In this document: positions 54,390 to 64,000 of the stretch, in pieces
How positions within the stretch are numbered: the first letter of the stretch is position 1
How the letters are laid out: the number at the start of each line of letters is the position of its first letter
From: Istiophorus platypterus
Taxonomy: Eukaryota > Chordata > Actinopteri > Istiophoriformes > Istiophoridae
DNA: 64,000 nt
Direction of reading: 5' to 3'
NCBI GenBank assembly: GCA_016859345.1
Contig: CM029111.1
Coordinates: 14,706,214 to 14,770,213, forward strand
Notes under the pieces: generated by a model
Database searches by the model: none
What the model was told of the DNA's origin: nothing
The model's input: only the letters and a program-made list of their open reading frames with translations
Position numbers and translations under genes: made by a program

Positions 54390-54730
54390 TTCAACCACTC
54401 TTCCTGCTGATCATTTCGAGTTCTGAGATATTTCTAGGCAGACTTTCACACACTGAATATTTAAGATCCACCCACAGGTTTTCAGTGACGTTCAACTCAG
54501 AGGACTGTGAGGGCCGTTCCAAAAGCTCCAGCTTGCCGGTCTTCAACTTTAAGGTGGATTTTGAGGTCCCTCTTGGATAGTTGTGCTGTTGTAGAAAACA
54601 GCCTCTTTTCAGGTTCACTTTCTTGACTTTTCTTGACACTTCCCTCTGTCCGTGCAGTGTTTCCTGTGCCACTGGCTGCCATGTAACCCCAGAGCAGAAT
54701 ATTTCCACCCCATGCTTAACAGCTGGCAAA
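54390..54730 (-). pseudogene. Decayed Tc1/mariner transposase, C-terminal half
   Basis: Read on the minus strand, the frame gives PAVKHG, then after frame disruption TSKSTLK, ERPSQSSELNVTENLWVDLK and SELE, matching the Tc1 pattern TVKHGGG, HTAKxT, EWPSQSPDLNPIENLWRDLK and TELE. In intact Tc1 proteins the last DDE acidic residue is within IENLW; here it is ENLW. The N-terminal DNA-binding half and both terminal inverted repeats are missing, so it is a dead fragment. Confidence 0.8.
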
Positions 54731-55159
54731 GGTACTGACTTTTTTTCAGTAATACAAACCCAGTTTGCTGCAGGGGTTGTATTTACTTCTTTTCACTTCA
54801 AAATCCAATGCAACGTGTAAATTCCTAAGTGAGAATTAAACAGGTGAACTTTCCTGCACCTTATGGACAAGTCTGGTAGGGGCACAGGTATGGACCTCTA
54901 TTTTTATCGGCATTGCAAAGCTTATCGTCCAAATTTTTAATAACATTTAGACAGTCATGTTGTGAGGGTTAAAAGAAGAAAAGTATAAATAAATGTCATC
55001 TGCATAGAAGCAATTTTAATACCCCGTGTAAATGTAGCCTAAATCTCAGTTTAAGAGGTGTCTTAAAACATGTTTGGAGTAGTTTACTGTATAATCACAA
55101 TGAAAACTTTTTAGTTCTGTGTGTTGAACTAGATAGTTAAAACACTGGTACCATAAAAA

Positions 55160-55575
55160 AAACAGGACTCAAAAGCATGACTCAGGACAAAGTTCAGGGT
55201 TTCACAAAAATCACAGTCTTTACTAGAGAACAGGTCGGTACACAGGAAGGCAGATAGTACAGGCAAACAGTTCCAAATAGATGGGGGAAAAGAAGTGGTC
55301 GAGATTATCCAAACGAACAAAATGAGGAACAATAGTGCAAGGAAATTACTGGAACACTGGTCACTAGGAACAAAGATTAACTGGCACAGAGGGAAGCGAG
55401 CACAGGGACTAAATACAGTGGGAGAGAGGTTGACAACTGGACACAGGTGCAACACAAAACGGAGGGGCAGACAATCACAAAGGCGGGAAAAAGACAGGAG
55501 GGCACGAGGAAGTGTAAATCTCCCGTCGTCAATCGGCAGGGAGGGTTAATGGCATTAAAATAAAACAGGATATAG
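55160..55575. repeat. Probable dispersed repeat, A/G-rich
   Basis: Phrases such as GGAACAAAGATTAACTGGCA, GGACACAGGTGCAACACAAA and AAAATAAAACAGGATATAG resemble a common teleost repeat. No coding capacity. Confidence 0.45.
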
Positions 55576-56559
55576 TACGCAAGGTAAAAACTAAAGGAAC
55601 AAAAATAATTGACCTAATTGGCAGAGCGAAATATGACAATAGTAACATAGGCTCATTCTTAAACATTATAATTAGGGATCTCAAAAGCAGGTACATCTGC
55701 CAACTATACAACCCAAACAGTTTCTCCATTTTTCATATGCCACCAAATTACAAAAATGAGAGGTGGAAATTAAAACTCTTCAACTGGTTATAAATCAAGT
55801 AGAAACCTGGTATTTCCTCCACCATAATAATTCCAGAACTTATATAGCAATATATAAATACTGAAAGCAAACATCAATCCATCCTTTACAGAGTTTCAGG
55901 ATGATCAGGAGCTGATGATTATTTCTGAGGTTCACAAGAATCTGTATAAAAATGGTAATGTAACATAATAATAATTACAATTAAACCCTATGACAGAATG
56001 TAACTTTATATGTGATGAATATGAGTCTCAATATGAGCATGCAATTTGTGGGTCTTAACACTTTCCTCTAAAGGAGCCGACATGAAACTGGGACTCATAA
56101 ATTATTTAGTCTTCTCAACAGTCTAGTAGGCAACATTTTTTGAGGTCTGATATTTTGTTGAAACATTCATTGCATTCCCACAATGCACTGCAGGTTTCAG
56201 GACCTACTGTATATAATGTTTTAAGGCACTTGCGTGACCAATCTGCTACCGAAACTGAACATTTAAGGAAATCCAGGGGGATGCTCGATGCTGTTATTGG
56301 TAGTGATCATTCAAAAAAGACAAACCCAAGCATGATAACAGTTGTGACAAACCTCACATTGATTGGGGGGGGCTGTAGCTTCCATCTATTGACTGTGGCT
56401 AATTTAAGTGAATGAGAAATACTTTGGACTCTTGTGTTTGAATACAGATCCGCAACACAGGATCTGTTGCCTGTTGTGCTGTTGCACCATAGATGAGCAA
56501 GTCTGATCTAGTTCTAGAAAGATCACATGGTTCATTTAATGACTATTTTTTGATATTTT

Positions 56560-57110
56560 TAGCCATGGTTGTGGCAGAGCTCCTTGGCTGGCAGCGTCAG
56601 GCCAACACTTTGATTTCACTTTGACTGAAATATCTCAACAGCTATTCGATGGATTTCCACTGAAATTTTTTACAGACCTTATTGGTGCCTAGACAGTGTA
56701 TACTAGTGACTTGTTGATCCACCTGACTTTTAATCTGGTGCCACTGTGAGGTTGAAACTTGTAGTTTTGAGCGAAATTTCTCACCGTCATGAAATTTACC
56801 ACGCATATTCAGGCGGCCCTTGGAATGAATCGTAATCACTTTGGCGACACCTTAACTTTTCCATCTGGCTCCATCGTGATGCCAGAACTTTAGTTAATGA
56901 CCAAACACCTGCAAAACTAAAGCTATTCCCATCAGCCTATTCCCATTAGCAAATGTCAGTGGGCTAACACTAAACTAAGATGGTGATCCTAGTAAATCAT
57001 ACCTGCTATGTTATCATTATCATTTTGAGCATGCTAGCATGCTAACTTTAGCATCTAGCTTGAAGACGAACACAGAGCTTCTAATAGAGCCGCAGACTTA
57101 GGCTTGTTCT
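56560..57110 (+). repeat. Dispersed teleost repeat (ATATCTCAACAGCTATTCGA family)
   Basis: ATATCTCAACAGCTATTCGA, TTTGGCGACACCTTAACTTT, CAAACACCTGCAAAACTAAA, CTAAACTAAGATGGTGATCC and GAGCATGCTAGCATGCTAAC follow a repeat I know from many fish genomes. Confidence 0.7.
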
Positions 57111-57525
57111 ATGACCATGATTCATTTTTTAGATTTTTAAATCATGTTTATGTCATGTGAAAATTTTTATTCTTGAGTTTCACACCTTTCTCTTGTCCAC
57201 TTAAGGAGGCATTTAAGAAAATGTCTTATTTTACTTTACTTGAGAAAAAAATGTAATGCAGATTGTGAAAAGTGCACTATTATTTAGCTGAGCTAAATGC
57301 TAATTTTAGCATTTAAACCCAGACACAGAGCTGCTATCAGAGCTGCAAACTTAGTCTTGTTTCATGACCATTAGTAGTTTTTAAATTTTAAATTGTCTTT
57401 ATTTCATATTTTATTCGTATGTTTTATTTCTTGACTTTTACACATTTATGCCCAATTATGTCTGATTAAAAAATTGTCATATAACTTTAATGTCATGCAC
57501 ATTGTGAAAAGTGCAATTTTACCTT
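57040..57525. repeat. Diverged tandem direct duplication, about 240-250 bp per copy
   Basis: The two copies share, in the same order, TTTAGCAT, ACACAGAGCT, a GAGC(C/T)GCA(G/A)ACTTAG stretch, TCATGACCAT-like sequence and ATTGTGAAAAGTGCA. The last marker recurs at 57262 and 57501. It begins inside the end of the preceding dispersed repeat. Confidence 0.6.
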
Positions 57526-57692
57526 GAATTTTACCTCTCAACCATTCAGTTGTGGCACAACAAAATAAAAGTTATTTTTAATATTTTTGATTTATCTTTC
57601 TGTTTTGTTTCGTTTTTTTTGGGGGGGGGGGCGGTTTAGAGGGCCAATGACCAAATAGTGTTAGTAAGAGTTAAGTTCTGCAGCAGTCAGTT

Positions 57693-57768
57693 CGTGTGTG
57701 TGTGTGTGTGTGTGTGTCCGCGCGTGCGTGCGTGCGTGTGTGTCTGCGCGCCCTTGCGCGCGCTGTGC
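57693..57768. repeat. (GT)n plus alternating GC tract upstream of slc13a3
   Basis: TG repeats pass into CGCGTGCGTGCGTGCG and GCGCGCCCTTGCGCGCGC, an alternating purine-pyrimidine tract about 300 bp before the slc13a3 start codon. A run of G at 57621..57631 and another at 57847..57855 flank it. Confidence 0.9.
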
Positions 57769-58062
57769 AGATGCCACCTCCACCTCTTGAAGATGCTTCA
57801 ATGGCCTCGTCTAGAGAGGGAGAGTCCTCCCGTTTGGGTGGAGGAGGGGGGGGGGCACGACCACGAAGCCGACCGTCCCGCTTAACTGTTTGACACCACC
57901 ACACGAGGAGTTAACGAATAGCAAAGCGTGTGGTTAATCTTCTCTACGCTCGGCCACAGGCTTCAAAGGTGCTGCCCAGCCGCCTCCTCTCAGTTCCAGT
58001 CTGGAGTTTCCCTTCTGCTTGCGCGGAAAGAAAAAAAAGTAATTCAAAAAATTCATCTCCAG

Positions 58063-58170
58063 ATGAAAATATCAGTGGTGTCCAAGAAGCTGTGGTGCGT
58101 CCACAAACAGCTGATCCTCCTGTTCACCCCGCTCCTGTTCCTGCCTCTGCTTTTTACTCTGCCAGAAAAG
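58063..58170 (+). CDS. slc13a3: slc13a3 exon 1
   Basis: 36 codons, phase 0, donor AAAAG|gtgagt. It encodes a short basic cytosolic end and the first membrane helix (LILLFTPLLFLPLLFTLPEK). The start aligns with the mammalian start. Confidence 0.9.
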
Positions 58171-61100
58171 GTGAGTGACTCTCCGGACGCACGATTTCAC
58201 CTGCGCGTCTTAGCGTCTCCGGTGTTTTCCTCGAGTGATGAGTGAGTCACGTAGACTCACACAGCGCCGGAAACACCACTGTCCTCTTATTGCCATCAAC
58301 ATGAAAAAACAAACAAACAAAGAAAACCAAACAGTTATGTGTCTAAAATCAAACTGAAGTTTCTTTATTCATGACACTGTTTTTTATTTATAAGGAACAT
58401 GACTTATTAAGTTGAATTAATTAAGTTCTGGGGCACCAGGGTTTTCCACGACTGACTGAATAAATAAATCATCATTAGACTGAGTATCTTTAAAAAAAAA
58501 AATTGTCTGATTAGTCGATTCATTGATTAGTCAGTGGACAGAAAAATGGTCATCAGCTATTGGGATTACAGTTGAAACATTTCAGTTATTTTTGAAGCAC
58601 AAATAAAGAAATAAAAACTGCCAAATATTCTGTTGTTCCAGCTTTCCGGATGAGAGGATTTATTGTTTTTCTTTGACTTTAAAACACTGCAAACTAAAGA
58701 GCTAGTGGTTGGGGGACTTTTTTGAACAGGACATCAGAGGATGTCACCTTTGACTCCGGGAAGTTGTGATGGGTATATTTTTTCACTGTTTTGACATTTT
58801 GTTGGTCAAATGATTAATCGATTAATTTGATAAATAGATGAACAAATAAAAGTAAATATTTATTTATTAAATTCCCAAATCTAAGAGATTTATATTTTTT
58901 ATAATGTTTGTATAAAGGGAGGCATTAGTATTAAGTATGCGTTTTATTTTACTTATTTATTTTATATAAAAAAGCCTCGTGCACACAGATGAATACATGT
59001 ATGCATTCTCTCTCTCTCTCACTCTCAGATGTTATTTTCTGAAGTGCAATACTGTATCTCTGACGTCACCCAAAACAAGTATTCCATCGTCTGTGAAACA
59101 CAATACTGCAGCTTGTTTGATTGCTTCCTTTTTACCAGTGAAACGTCTCTTTATTGTTTTGCTGGCTGGACATTAACGAGCACATGTTGCTTATCTTTTT
59201 AGGAGGGAAAATGTCTCTACGTGGTGGTGCTGATGGCTATGTATTGGTGCACAGAGACCCTTCCTCTGGCCGTCACGGCCATGCTCCCGGTCTGCCTCTT
59301 CCCAACACTGGGGATCCTTCCGTCCAAGCAAGTCTGCCCTCAGTACTTTCTCGAAACCAATTTTCTCTTTCTCAGCGGGCTCGTCATGGCATCGTCCATC
59401 GAAGAGTGGGGCCTGCACCGCAGGATAGCCCTGAAGGTCCTTAGTATTGTTGGAGTAAAGCCAGCTTGGTGAGAAAACTTTGTTGGAAGGACGTTTGAAG
59501 GATGAGTCTGGTGATTCTGTATTTTTCTCGTCGTCCGGAAATTTCATGAAAAGACCAAACCAAACAATGACTTGACCCTACAAACAAGTGCTGTTGGTTG
59601 GCTCAGATCCATAGAGCTCCTTTCTTGACCAAAAACCATTAAAAACATGCCACTGAACTGGGCCAAATGTGCAAGGCAAAGCACTGCAGGTAACTTTGAG
59701 TCAATCCTACATGTAAGGTCCTACTGTTGAAAACACTCACTGGAGCATTCACTGTGTATTAATCCACAGCTCAAAACAGTTCCCTACATAATCATCCTTC
59801 CTGGTTGGATACCATTTGCTAAATACCACAGTGTCAACTTTTTGAAAAGAAAATGTATAAATTATTGAGACATATTTTAAAGATTTATGTTTTCAGTCTT
59901 CACAAGCTTGGAGCTGAAGGCACATTAGGGGACAACAGTGAGAAACAGCCGAGTGCATTCTTGGTTTTTGGTCTTTTGATGTGTTTTATCGAATATATAT
60001 ATATCGAATATATATATATCGAATATATATATAAGAAAATATAGCCAACTTTATCCTTTAAACGTGAGTACCGAGTCAGCAGCCCTGATGGTGATGAGTG
60101 TCACCAATTTTGACACTGGTGGTTGTGTTGTTTCCCCAGGCTCATACTGGGAATGATGTTGACTTCATCCTTCCTGTCCATGTGGCTCAGCAACACCGCC
60201 ACAACAGCCATGATGCTGCCCATCGCCAACGCCATCCTGGAGAGTCTGTTTGGAGACCTGGAAACCCTGAAACAAAAGTGCAAGTGCACGGAGGATTCAG
60301 AGAACGATATAGTAAATGGTACATTGTGTGTATTCACAGTTTTTACTGACTAACTAATCATGCAAGGGCTGCCGGTCCTTAATCAAAGCCGGTTGATATT
60401 TTCAGTGTAACAATGGATAAAGTGTCTCCCTGCAAATCCCCAGGAGCCCCGCATGGCATTTTTACATTTTCCAACTCATTCTTTTGGTTTGTTTCATTCT
60501 CACCACTCTCATGGCAAAAAGAAATTTCAGATGCAGACACAGTTAGCAGCTAGCCAGTGAACATAGTGGAGCATTTAGCAGCCGAAAAACTTGACATTAG
60601 ACCCAGAAACAGAGGTGAAAGAGATTGAATACTGGACTCACATGACCCCAAATGACTCTTAAAGTTGCTCTGTGTAGACCTGAAATGTAAATAAGCAACC
60701 ATCTGCAAAATAGTTTGTCAAATTTTGTAAAGTAATAATATGCCGATGTTGTGTTTAAAGCTTGTTTCACTACCACCAAATTACCGGAAAAATCAATAGA
60801 GGCAGGTTTAATAACGTTGATTTACTGTCAAAATGTGCCCACACATTACACAAAATGTGTACAAAGACACCAAATACCTTTTTTTGTGTTAACCTTGTCT
60901 GCGATAGCCTTTAATATGTAATCTAAGATGTGAACTTTGTACGGTTTTTCTGATTCACTGAGTCCACGGATACAAGGTTAGTCAATATTTGAGTGGGGAT
61001 TGATTAAAGATGCTTTATTTCCAGAAGTCATATATTTAATTCATCAAAGGCATAGCCTACAAAAAGAGCAAAATGTTTGTACCGGTGAAATGTGAACCTG

Positions 61101-63077
61101 GCAACAAACTCTTTGCTTCATTTTATTTTAGGTCAGTCTACTCTGAAGCTGCATTCACTGCCCTCTGTGCCCTTGGAAAAACAAATACTGTCAATAGATG
61201 GGTAAGAAGAACACAGAGATAATGTGATGCTATTTTCTAACCCAAATAGCTTTTTTTTTTTTTAAGAAAGAAGGGCATTTTTGAAAATGAGTTTGAGTTA
61301 AACCATAGATTCAATAAAATGTGTAAAATAATGAGACTCTTGTGATGCCAAAAGGATGGATGGGACGGAGCAGGGCGACGTGAGGACGGCTGAGGAGATC
61401 CGATCGGAGTCGCAGTATCAGCTGAAAGTGTGGAAAGGATTCCTGATCTGCATTCCGTATGCGGCCAGTATCGGAGGGACCGCCACGCTCACCGGCACTG
61501 CGCCAAACCTCATCCTGATTGGACAGCTGAAAAGGTAACTTTTTATTTTGTACAGCATTTAAAACAGAGAACCAGGTCATCTTTTTCCCAGTTTTTTGAC
61601 AACAACCCTTTTGCCCTGCAGCTACTTCCCCGACTGCGATCTCATCAACTTCGGCTCTTGGTTTGCGTTTGCTTTCCCGCTCATGCTGCTCTTCCTGTTC
61701 TTGGGATGGCTGTGGATCTCCTTCCTCTATGGGGGATTGAACACGCGGTAGTGTGGCATCTGACATTTGTTTGTTGCGTATCAAGAAGTTTTATGCAGTC
61801 ATGTTAAATTGATACTTGTATCGATACTTGTATCGATAGCTGTACCACTTCTAGGTACGCTGCCCTAGAGAAAAAGTCAGTGAACGCCAAATGTCATGAT
61901 GATGGTTTGACCTCATAGCCATAACCATGAAATAATTTATTTCTCTGTTTTTCTTTATAAATATGCATCAATGTTCTTCACTCATCTGCTTCTCTTGAAA
62001 CACAGTATGTAACACTAGTGCATTTTTATTAAATGCAGACTGTGCTTCAAGAAACAAGACCGAAGAGCCCAGGCAGAGGCCAGAGCCAGGGCTTTAATAG
62101 AGGAAGATTACAGGAAACTCGGGCCCATAAAGTGAGGACTCGTGTATGTCTTCAAATCTCATGCAATAGACGGTGATTGAATACATTTCTGTCATAGACC
62201 CCCTCACTGACTTTTTACTCTCCATACTCATTTTCAGTTTTGCAGAGGGAGCCATCTCTTTCTTCTTTGTACTGTTTGCTGTTCTCCTGTTCACACGAGA
62301 TCCAAAATTTGTCACCGGATGGTCTGTGTTTTTTAAAAGAGGGTAAGATCAGCGCACTTCTTTGAAACAGGGAGCAGTTTGGTTGATACTCAGTGCAAAG
62401 CCTTTTGTATTTTAAGAAATGATTGCAGAATCTATAAATTGCGAGGCCTGATACTGATCTCTTTGAGTAAGTCATCTCTTTCTTTTCTTGTCCTGCAGGT
62501 ACGTCTCAGATGCAGTCACTGGTGTTATCATTGTGTCCATATTGTTCTTCTTCCCCTCGCAGAAACCTTCTCTGAGCTGGTGGTTTGACCCTCAAGGTCA
62601 GTGACCTCTGATCATACATGTGAAAGGTTACTCTTAATTTACAAAAAATAGGACTAACTTTAATTAACATATTTACACTATTATTTCATTGACTAATCGT
62701 TTACAATATTGAATGATATAGATAAGCAAGAATGATAAGATTTGTACCATACACTGTGCTGTAAAAATGTGCGTCCATCAAAGAGATGCAACATTTGGAA
62801 ATGACCAGTTCGAAGATTGTGAGGTTGCATAAGAACAAGTCAAAAGTTAATTCTGATGGCCAAATATTTGTGAAAGATTCAAGGACATTCGGTTTGCTTC
62901 TCTTGCACAGCTGCTGCAAAAATGAGTGAAAATAAGCTGAGGAATGTTAATAATGTAGATTAGAGAGTCTGAGTAAATTTCGAGTCTGGAAGTGAGACTG
63001 TAGTTTCTCTGTTTCTGTGATTAGAATAAGCTCTCAGAGCTATGTTGTCACACTTTAGGGTTTTGTTTGTGTGTGTA

Positions 63078-63111
<34 letters not shown>

Positions 63112-63853
63112 CATGCGCAAAACTGTATGCATGTGCCTAGCGTGGGCCAGAGACACGTGTGCAAATGATTGTGTATATTATGTTCAGCTGTTCAAATAAA
63201 TCACTGGACACAAGCAAAAAAAAAAAAGCAAAGCAACTCATGGGGTTCATTTTTCCCTTTCAGCGTGGGCCAGATTTTACAATAGAACAGAACAGAATAA
63301 AAGATCATGTTCTGCCAGAGTGGAAAATTGTTTCTTATCTCTATAAAAGAGAAAAACAATGAAGTATTAAAAAACATAGTACCATGGTAAAAAAAAAAAT
63401 CAAAATGAAACTCTTAACACAAAGCAAGAGACATTAAAACATAAAACACAACACTTTGAAGGAAGATTTTGTTCCTTTTTTTTTTTTTTTATCAAGGACT
63501 TCATGGATCTCTTCTCAAGGACTTTTTTTATCAAGGACTTCTTGCAAAAGGAAGTTCAAACTTCCAGCTCATATTTCTCTCATTTGGTTTTAATTTTCCA
63601 AGAATAAAAAAAAAATCAAGCCATAAGTCCTGCTAATGATTTGTAGGCTGTAAAATAAAATTTTATTAATATTTTACTACATATCTATAATTCTTGAATT
63701 AAAAACTCTTCTTATTGTTGCCACACATATTTTTCCACAGCTTCAAACACTCCCTATGTTCCTCTCTTATCATGGAAAAAAGCCCAGGACTCTGTTCCCT
63801 GGAATATCATTCTATTGCTCGGAGGCGGCTTTGCCATGGCCAAAGCTTGTGAG
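58063..63853 (+). CDS. slc13a3: Sodium-dependent dicarboxylate transporter NaDC3, exons 1-10 (3' end outside window)
   Basis: Ten exons (58063..58170, 59203..59468, 60140..60318, 61132..61201, 61355..61534, 61622..61747, 62039..62131, 62238..62342, 62499..62596, 63741..63853) join without a phase break to 446 codons, about three quarters of the roughly 600-residue family. SLC13A3 is an electrogenic plasma-membrane cotransporter of Na+ with succinate, 2-oxoglutarate and related dicarboxylates. Recognisable family sequence includes YWCTETLPLAVTAMLPVCLF, CPQYFLETNFLFLSGL, the first Ser-Asn-Thr signature in SMWLSNTATTAMMLP (residues 142-144), SIGGTATLTGTAPNLI, GWLWISFLYGGL, FTRDPKF and PWNIILLLGGGFAMAKACE. 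Similarity to NaDC3 is greater than to NaCT or NaDC1, especially CPQYFL and MAKxCE. The second SNT motif lies beyond the right edge. Confidence 0.93.
58498..58845 (+). repeat. Dispersed repeat, ATTAATCGATTA family, copy 6, in slc13a3 intron 1
   Basis: GATTAGTCGATTCATTGATT, GACATCAGAGGATGTCACCT, TTTCACTGTTTTGACATTTT and GATTAATCGATTAATTTGAT are the clearest family sequences in the window. Confidence 0.65.
59203..59468 (+). CDS. slc13a3: slc13a3 exon 2
   Basis: The acceptor is tatctttttag; the donor G|gtgaga splits a Trp codon (Arg in human). It encodes helices 2-3 with the conserved WCTE and FLFLSGL. Confidence 0.93.
59991..60033. repeat. Three tandem 15-bp units of GAATATATATATATC type
   Basis: GAAT starts at 59991, 60006 and 60021, in slc13a3 intron 2. 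Confidence 0.9.
60140..60318 (+). CDS. slc13a3: slc13a3 exon 3
   Basis: The acceptor is gtttccccag. It holds the SNT substrate/sodium-binding signature and the start of the variable cytosolic loop. The donor is AATG|gtacat. Confidence 0.9.
60525..60745. repeat. Dispersed teleost repeat fragment in slc13a3 intron 3
   Basis: ACATAGTGGAGCATTTAGCA and GAGATTGAATACTGGACTCA are the neighbouring part of the family seen at 25.5 kb. Confidence 0.45.
61132..61201 (+). CDS. slc13a3: slc13a3 exon 4
   Basis: A 70-bp exon of the variable loop (QSTLKLHSLPSVPLEKQIL). It is accepted because its phases match both neighbours and its acceptor (ttttattttag) and donor (gtaaga) are good. The sequence is poorly conserved. 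Confidence 0.75.
61355..61534 (+). CDS. slc13a3: slc13a3 exon 5
   Basis: The acceptor gccaaaag is purine-rich and weak, but the frame gives VWKGFLICIPYAASIGGTAT and TLTGTAPNLILIGQLK, a strongly conserved core. Confidence 0.9.
61622..61747 (+). CDS. slc13a3: slc13a3 exon 6
   Basis: The acceptor is ttgccctgcag. It encodes SYFPDCDLINFGSWFAFAFP and the following helix ending WISFLYGGLNT. The next intron is only 291 bp. Confidence 0.9.
62039..62131 (+). CDS. slc13a3: slc13a3 exon 7
   Basis: The acceptor is ttaaatgcag. It encodes a basic/acidic loop FKKQDRRAQAEARARALIEE and YRKLGPI. Conserved charged pattern with human. Confidence 0.88.
62238..62342 (+). CDS. slc13a3: slc13a3 exon 8
   Basis: The acceptor is ctcattttcag. 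It encodes FAEGAISFFFVLFAVLLFTR and DPKFVTGWSVFFKRG. The exon 7/8 junction reads Asn where mammals have Lys. Confidence 0.9.
62499..62596 (+). CDS. slc13a3: slc13a3 exon 9
   Basis: The acceptor is tgtcctgcag. It encodes YVSDAVTGVIIVSILFFFPS and QKPSLSWWFDPQ, close to the mammalian counterpart. Confidence 0.92.
63069..63111. repeat. (TG)n(GA)n microsatellite in slc13a3 intron 9
   Basis: A TG tract runs directly into a GA tract. A further short direct repeat, ATCAAGGACTTC, occurs at 63493 and 63529 in the same intron. Confidence 0.9.
63741..63853 (+). CDS. slc13a3: slc13a3 exon 10 (last in window)
   Basis: The acceptor is ttttccacag and the donor TGTGAG|gtaata, phase 0. It encodes VPLLSWKKAQDSVPWNIILL and LGGGFAMAKACE. 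The remaining 147 bases to the edge are intron. Confidence 0.92.
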
Positions 63854-64000
63854 GTAATAATGTCAGTACATATGAAAATATTATACATTTGTAATGAAGT
63901 CAGACTGGATCTTATCTCTCATGTTTCTTAAAACAATAGGTTGACATCTATGGGTTAATTTGCTTATTCAGTTTCTATATGAGAGATGAGAAGTTCGATA

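Larger units (their letters stand above)
52471..57690. other. Gene-free stretch between the Ig receptor and slc13a3
   Basis: AT-rich sequence with a CA repeat, a dead Tc1 fragment and several dispersed repeats, listed separately. No gene is supported. Confidence 0.7.

Overview
The window is vertebrate nuclear DNA, almost certainly from a spiny-rayed teleost. Five multi-exon genes with GT-AG introns encode proteins that align to vertebrate families, and the intervening AT-rich DNA is full of CA/TG, TAA and GGA microsatellites and of dispersed fragments that look like repeats common in percomorph fishes. There are no operons, no tRNA or rRNA genes that I can see, and no CRISPR arrays. All five genes lie on the + strand.

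Layout. 1-9.4 kb: gene-free flank upstream of scrt2, with dispersed repeats and two stretches that look like homeodomain/POU/SOX-rich enhancers. 9.4-16.3 kb: scrt2 (SNAG plus five C2H2 fingers; two exons; TATA box; about 1.8 kb 3'UTR with CA repeats and AU-rich elements). 16.3-26.6 kb: gene-free, ending in a degenerate minisatellite with about 121-bp higher-order periodicity. 26.7-30.1 kb: srxn1 (sulfiredoxin; two exons, a hAT-like element in the intron, an ARE-core motif in the promoter). 30.1-38.4 kb: gene-free, with repeat fragments and a hAT-type MITE with a recognisable target duplication. 38.4-40.1 kb: tcf15 (paraxis bHLH; two exons). 40.1-48.2 kb: gene-free. 48.25-52.5 kb: a five-exon gene for a single V-type Ig-domain membrane protein of 193 residues with a lysine inside its transmembrane segment and a very short tail. 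52.5-57.9 kb: gene-free, with a decayed Tc1 transposase and several dispersed repeats. 58.06 kb to the right edge: the first ten coding exons (446 codons) of slc13a3, which continues beyond the window.

The order scrt2-srxn1-tcf15 matches the conserved vertebrate block at human 20p13, which supports scrt2 rather than scrt1. The genes are neighbours by descent and not members of one pathway: scrt2 is a neural repressor, tcf15 a somite/paraxial mesoderm bHLH factor, srxn1 a peroxiredoxin repair enzyme and slc13a3 a sodium-dicarboxylate transporter. Csnk2a1, next to TCF15 in human, is absent; the Ig gene and slc13a3 (human 20q13) follow instead, so a lineage-specific breakpoint lies between about 40 and 58 kb.

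The most interesting candidate for something undescribed is the Ig gene: its architecture is that of an activating immune receptor that would need an ITAM adaptor partner. Exon boundaries were read by eye from splice signals, reading-frame phase and similarity to families I know; no database search was possible.
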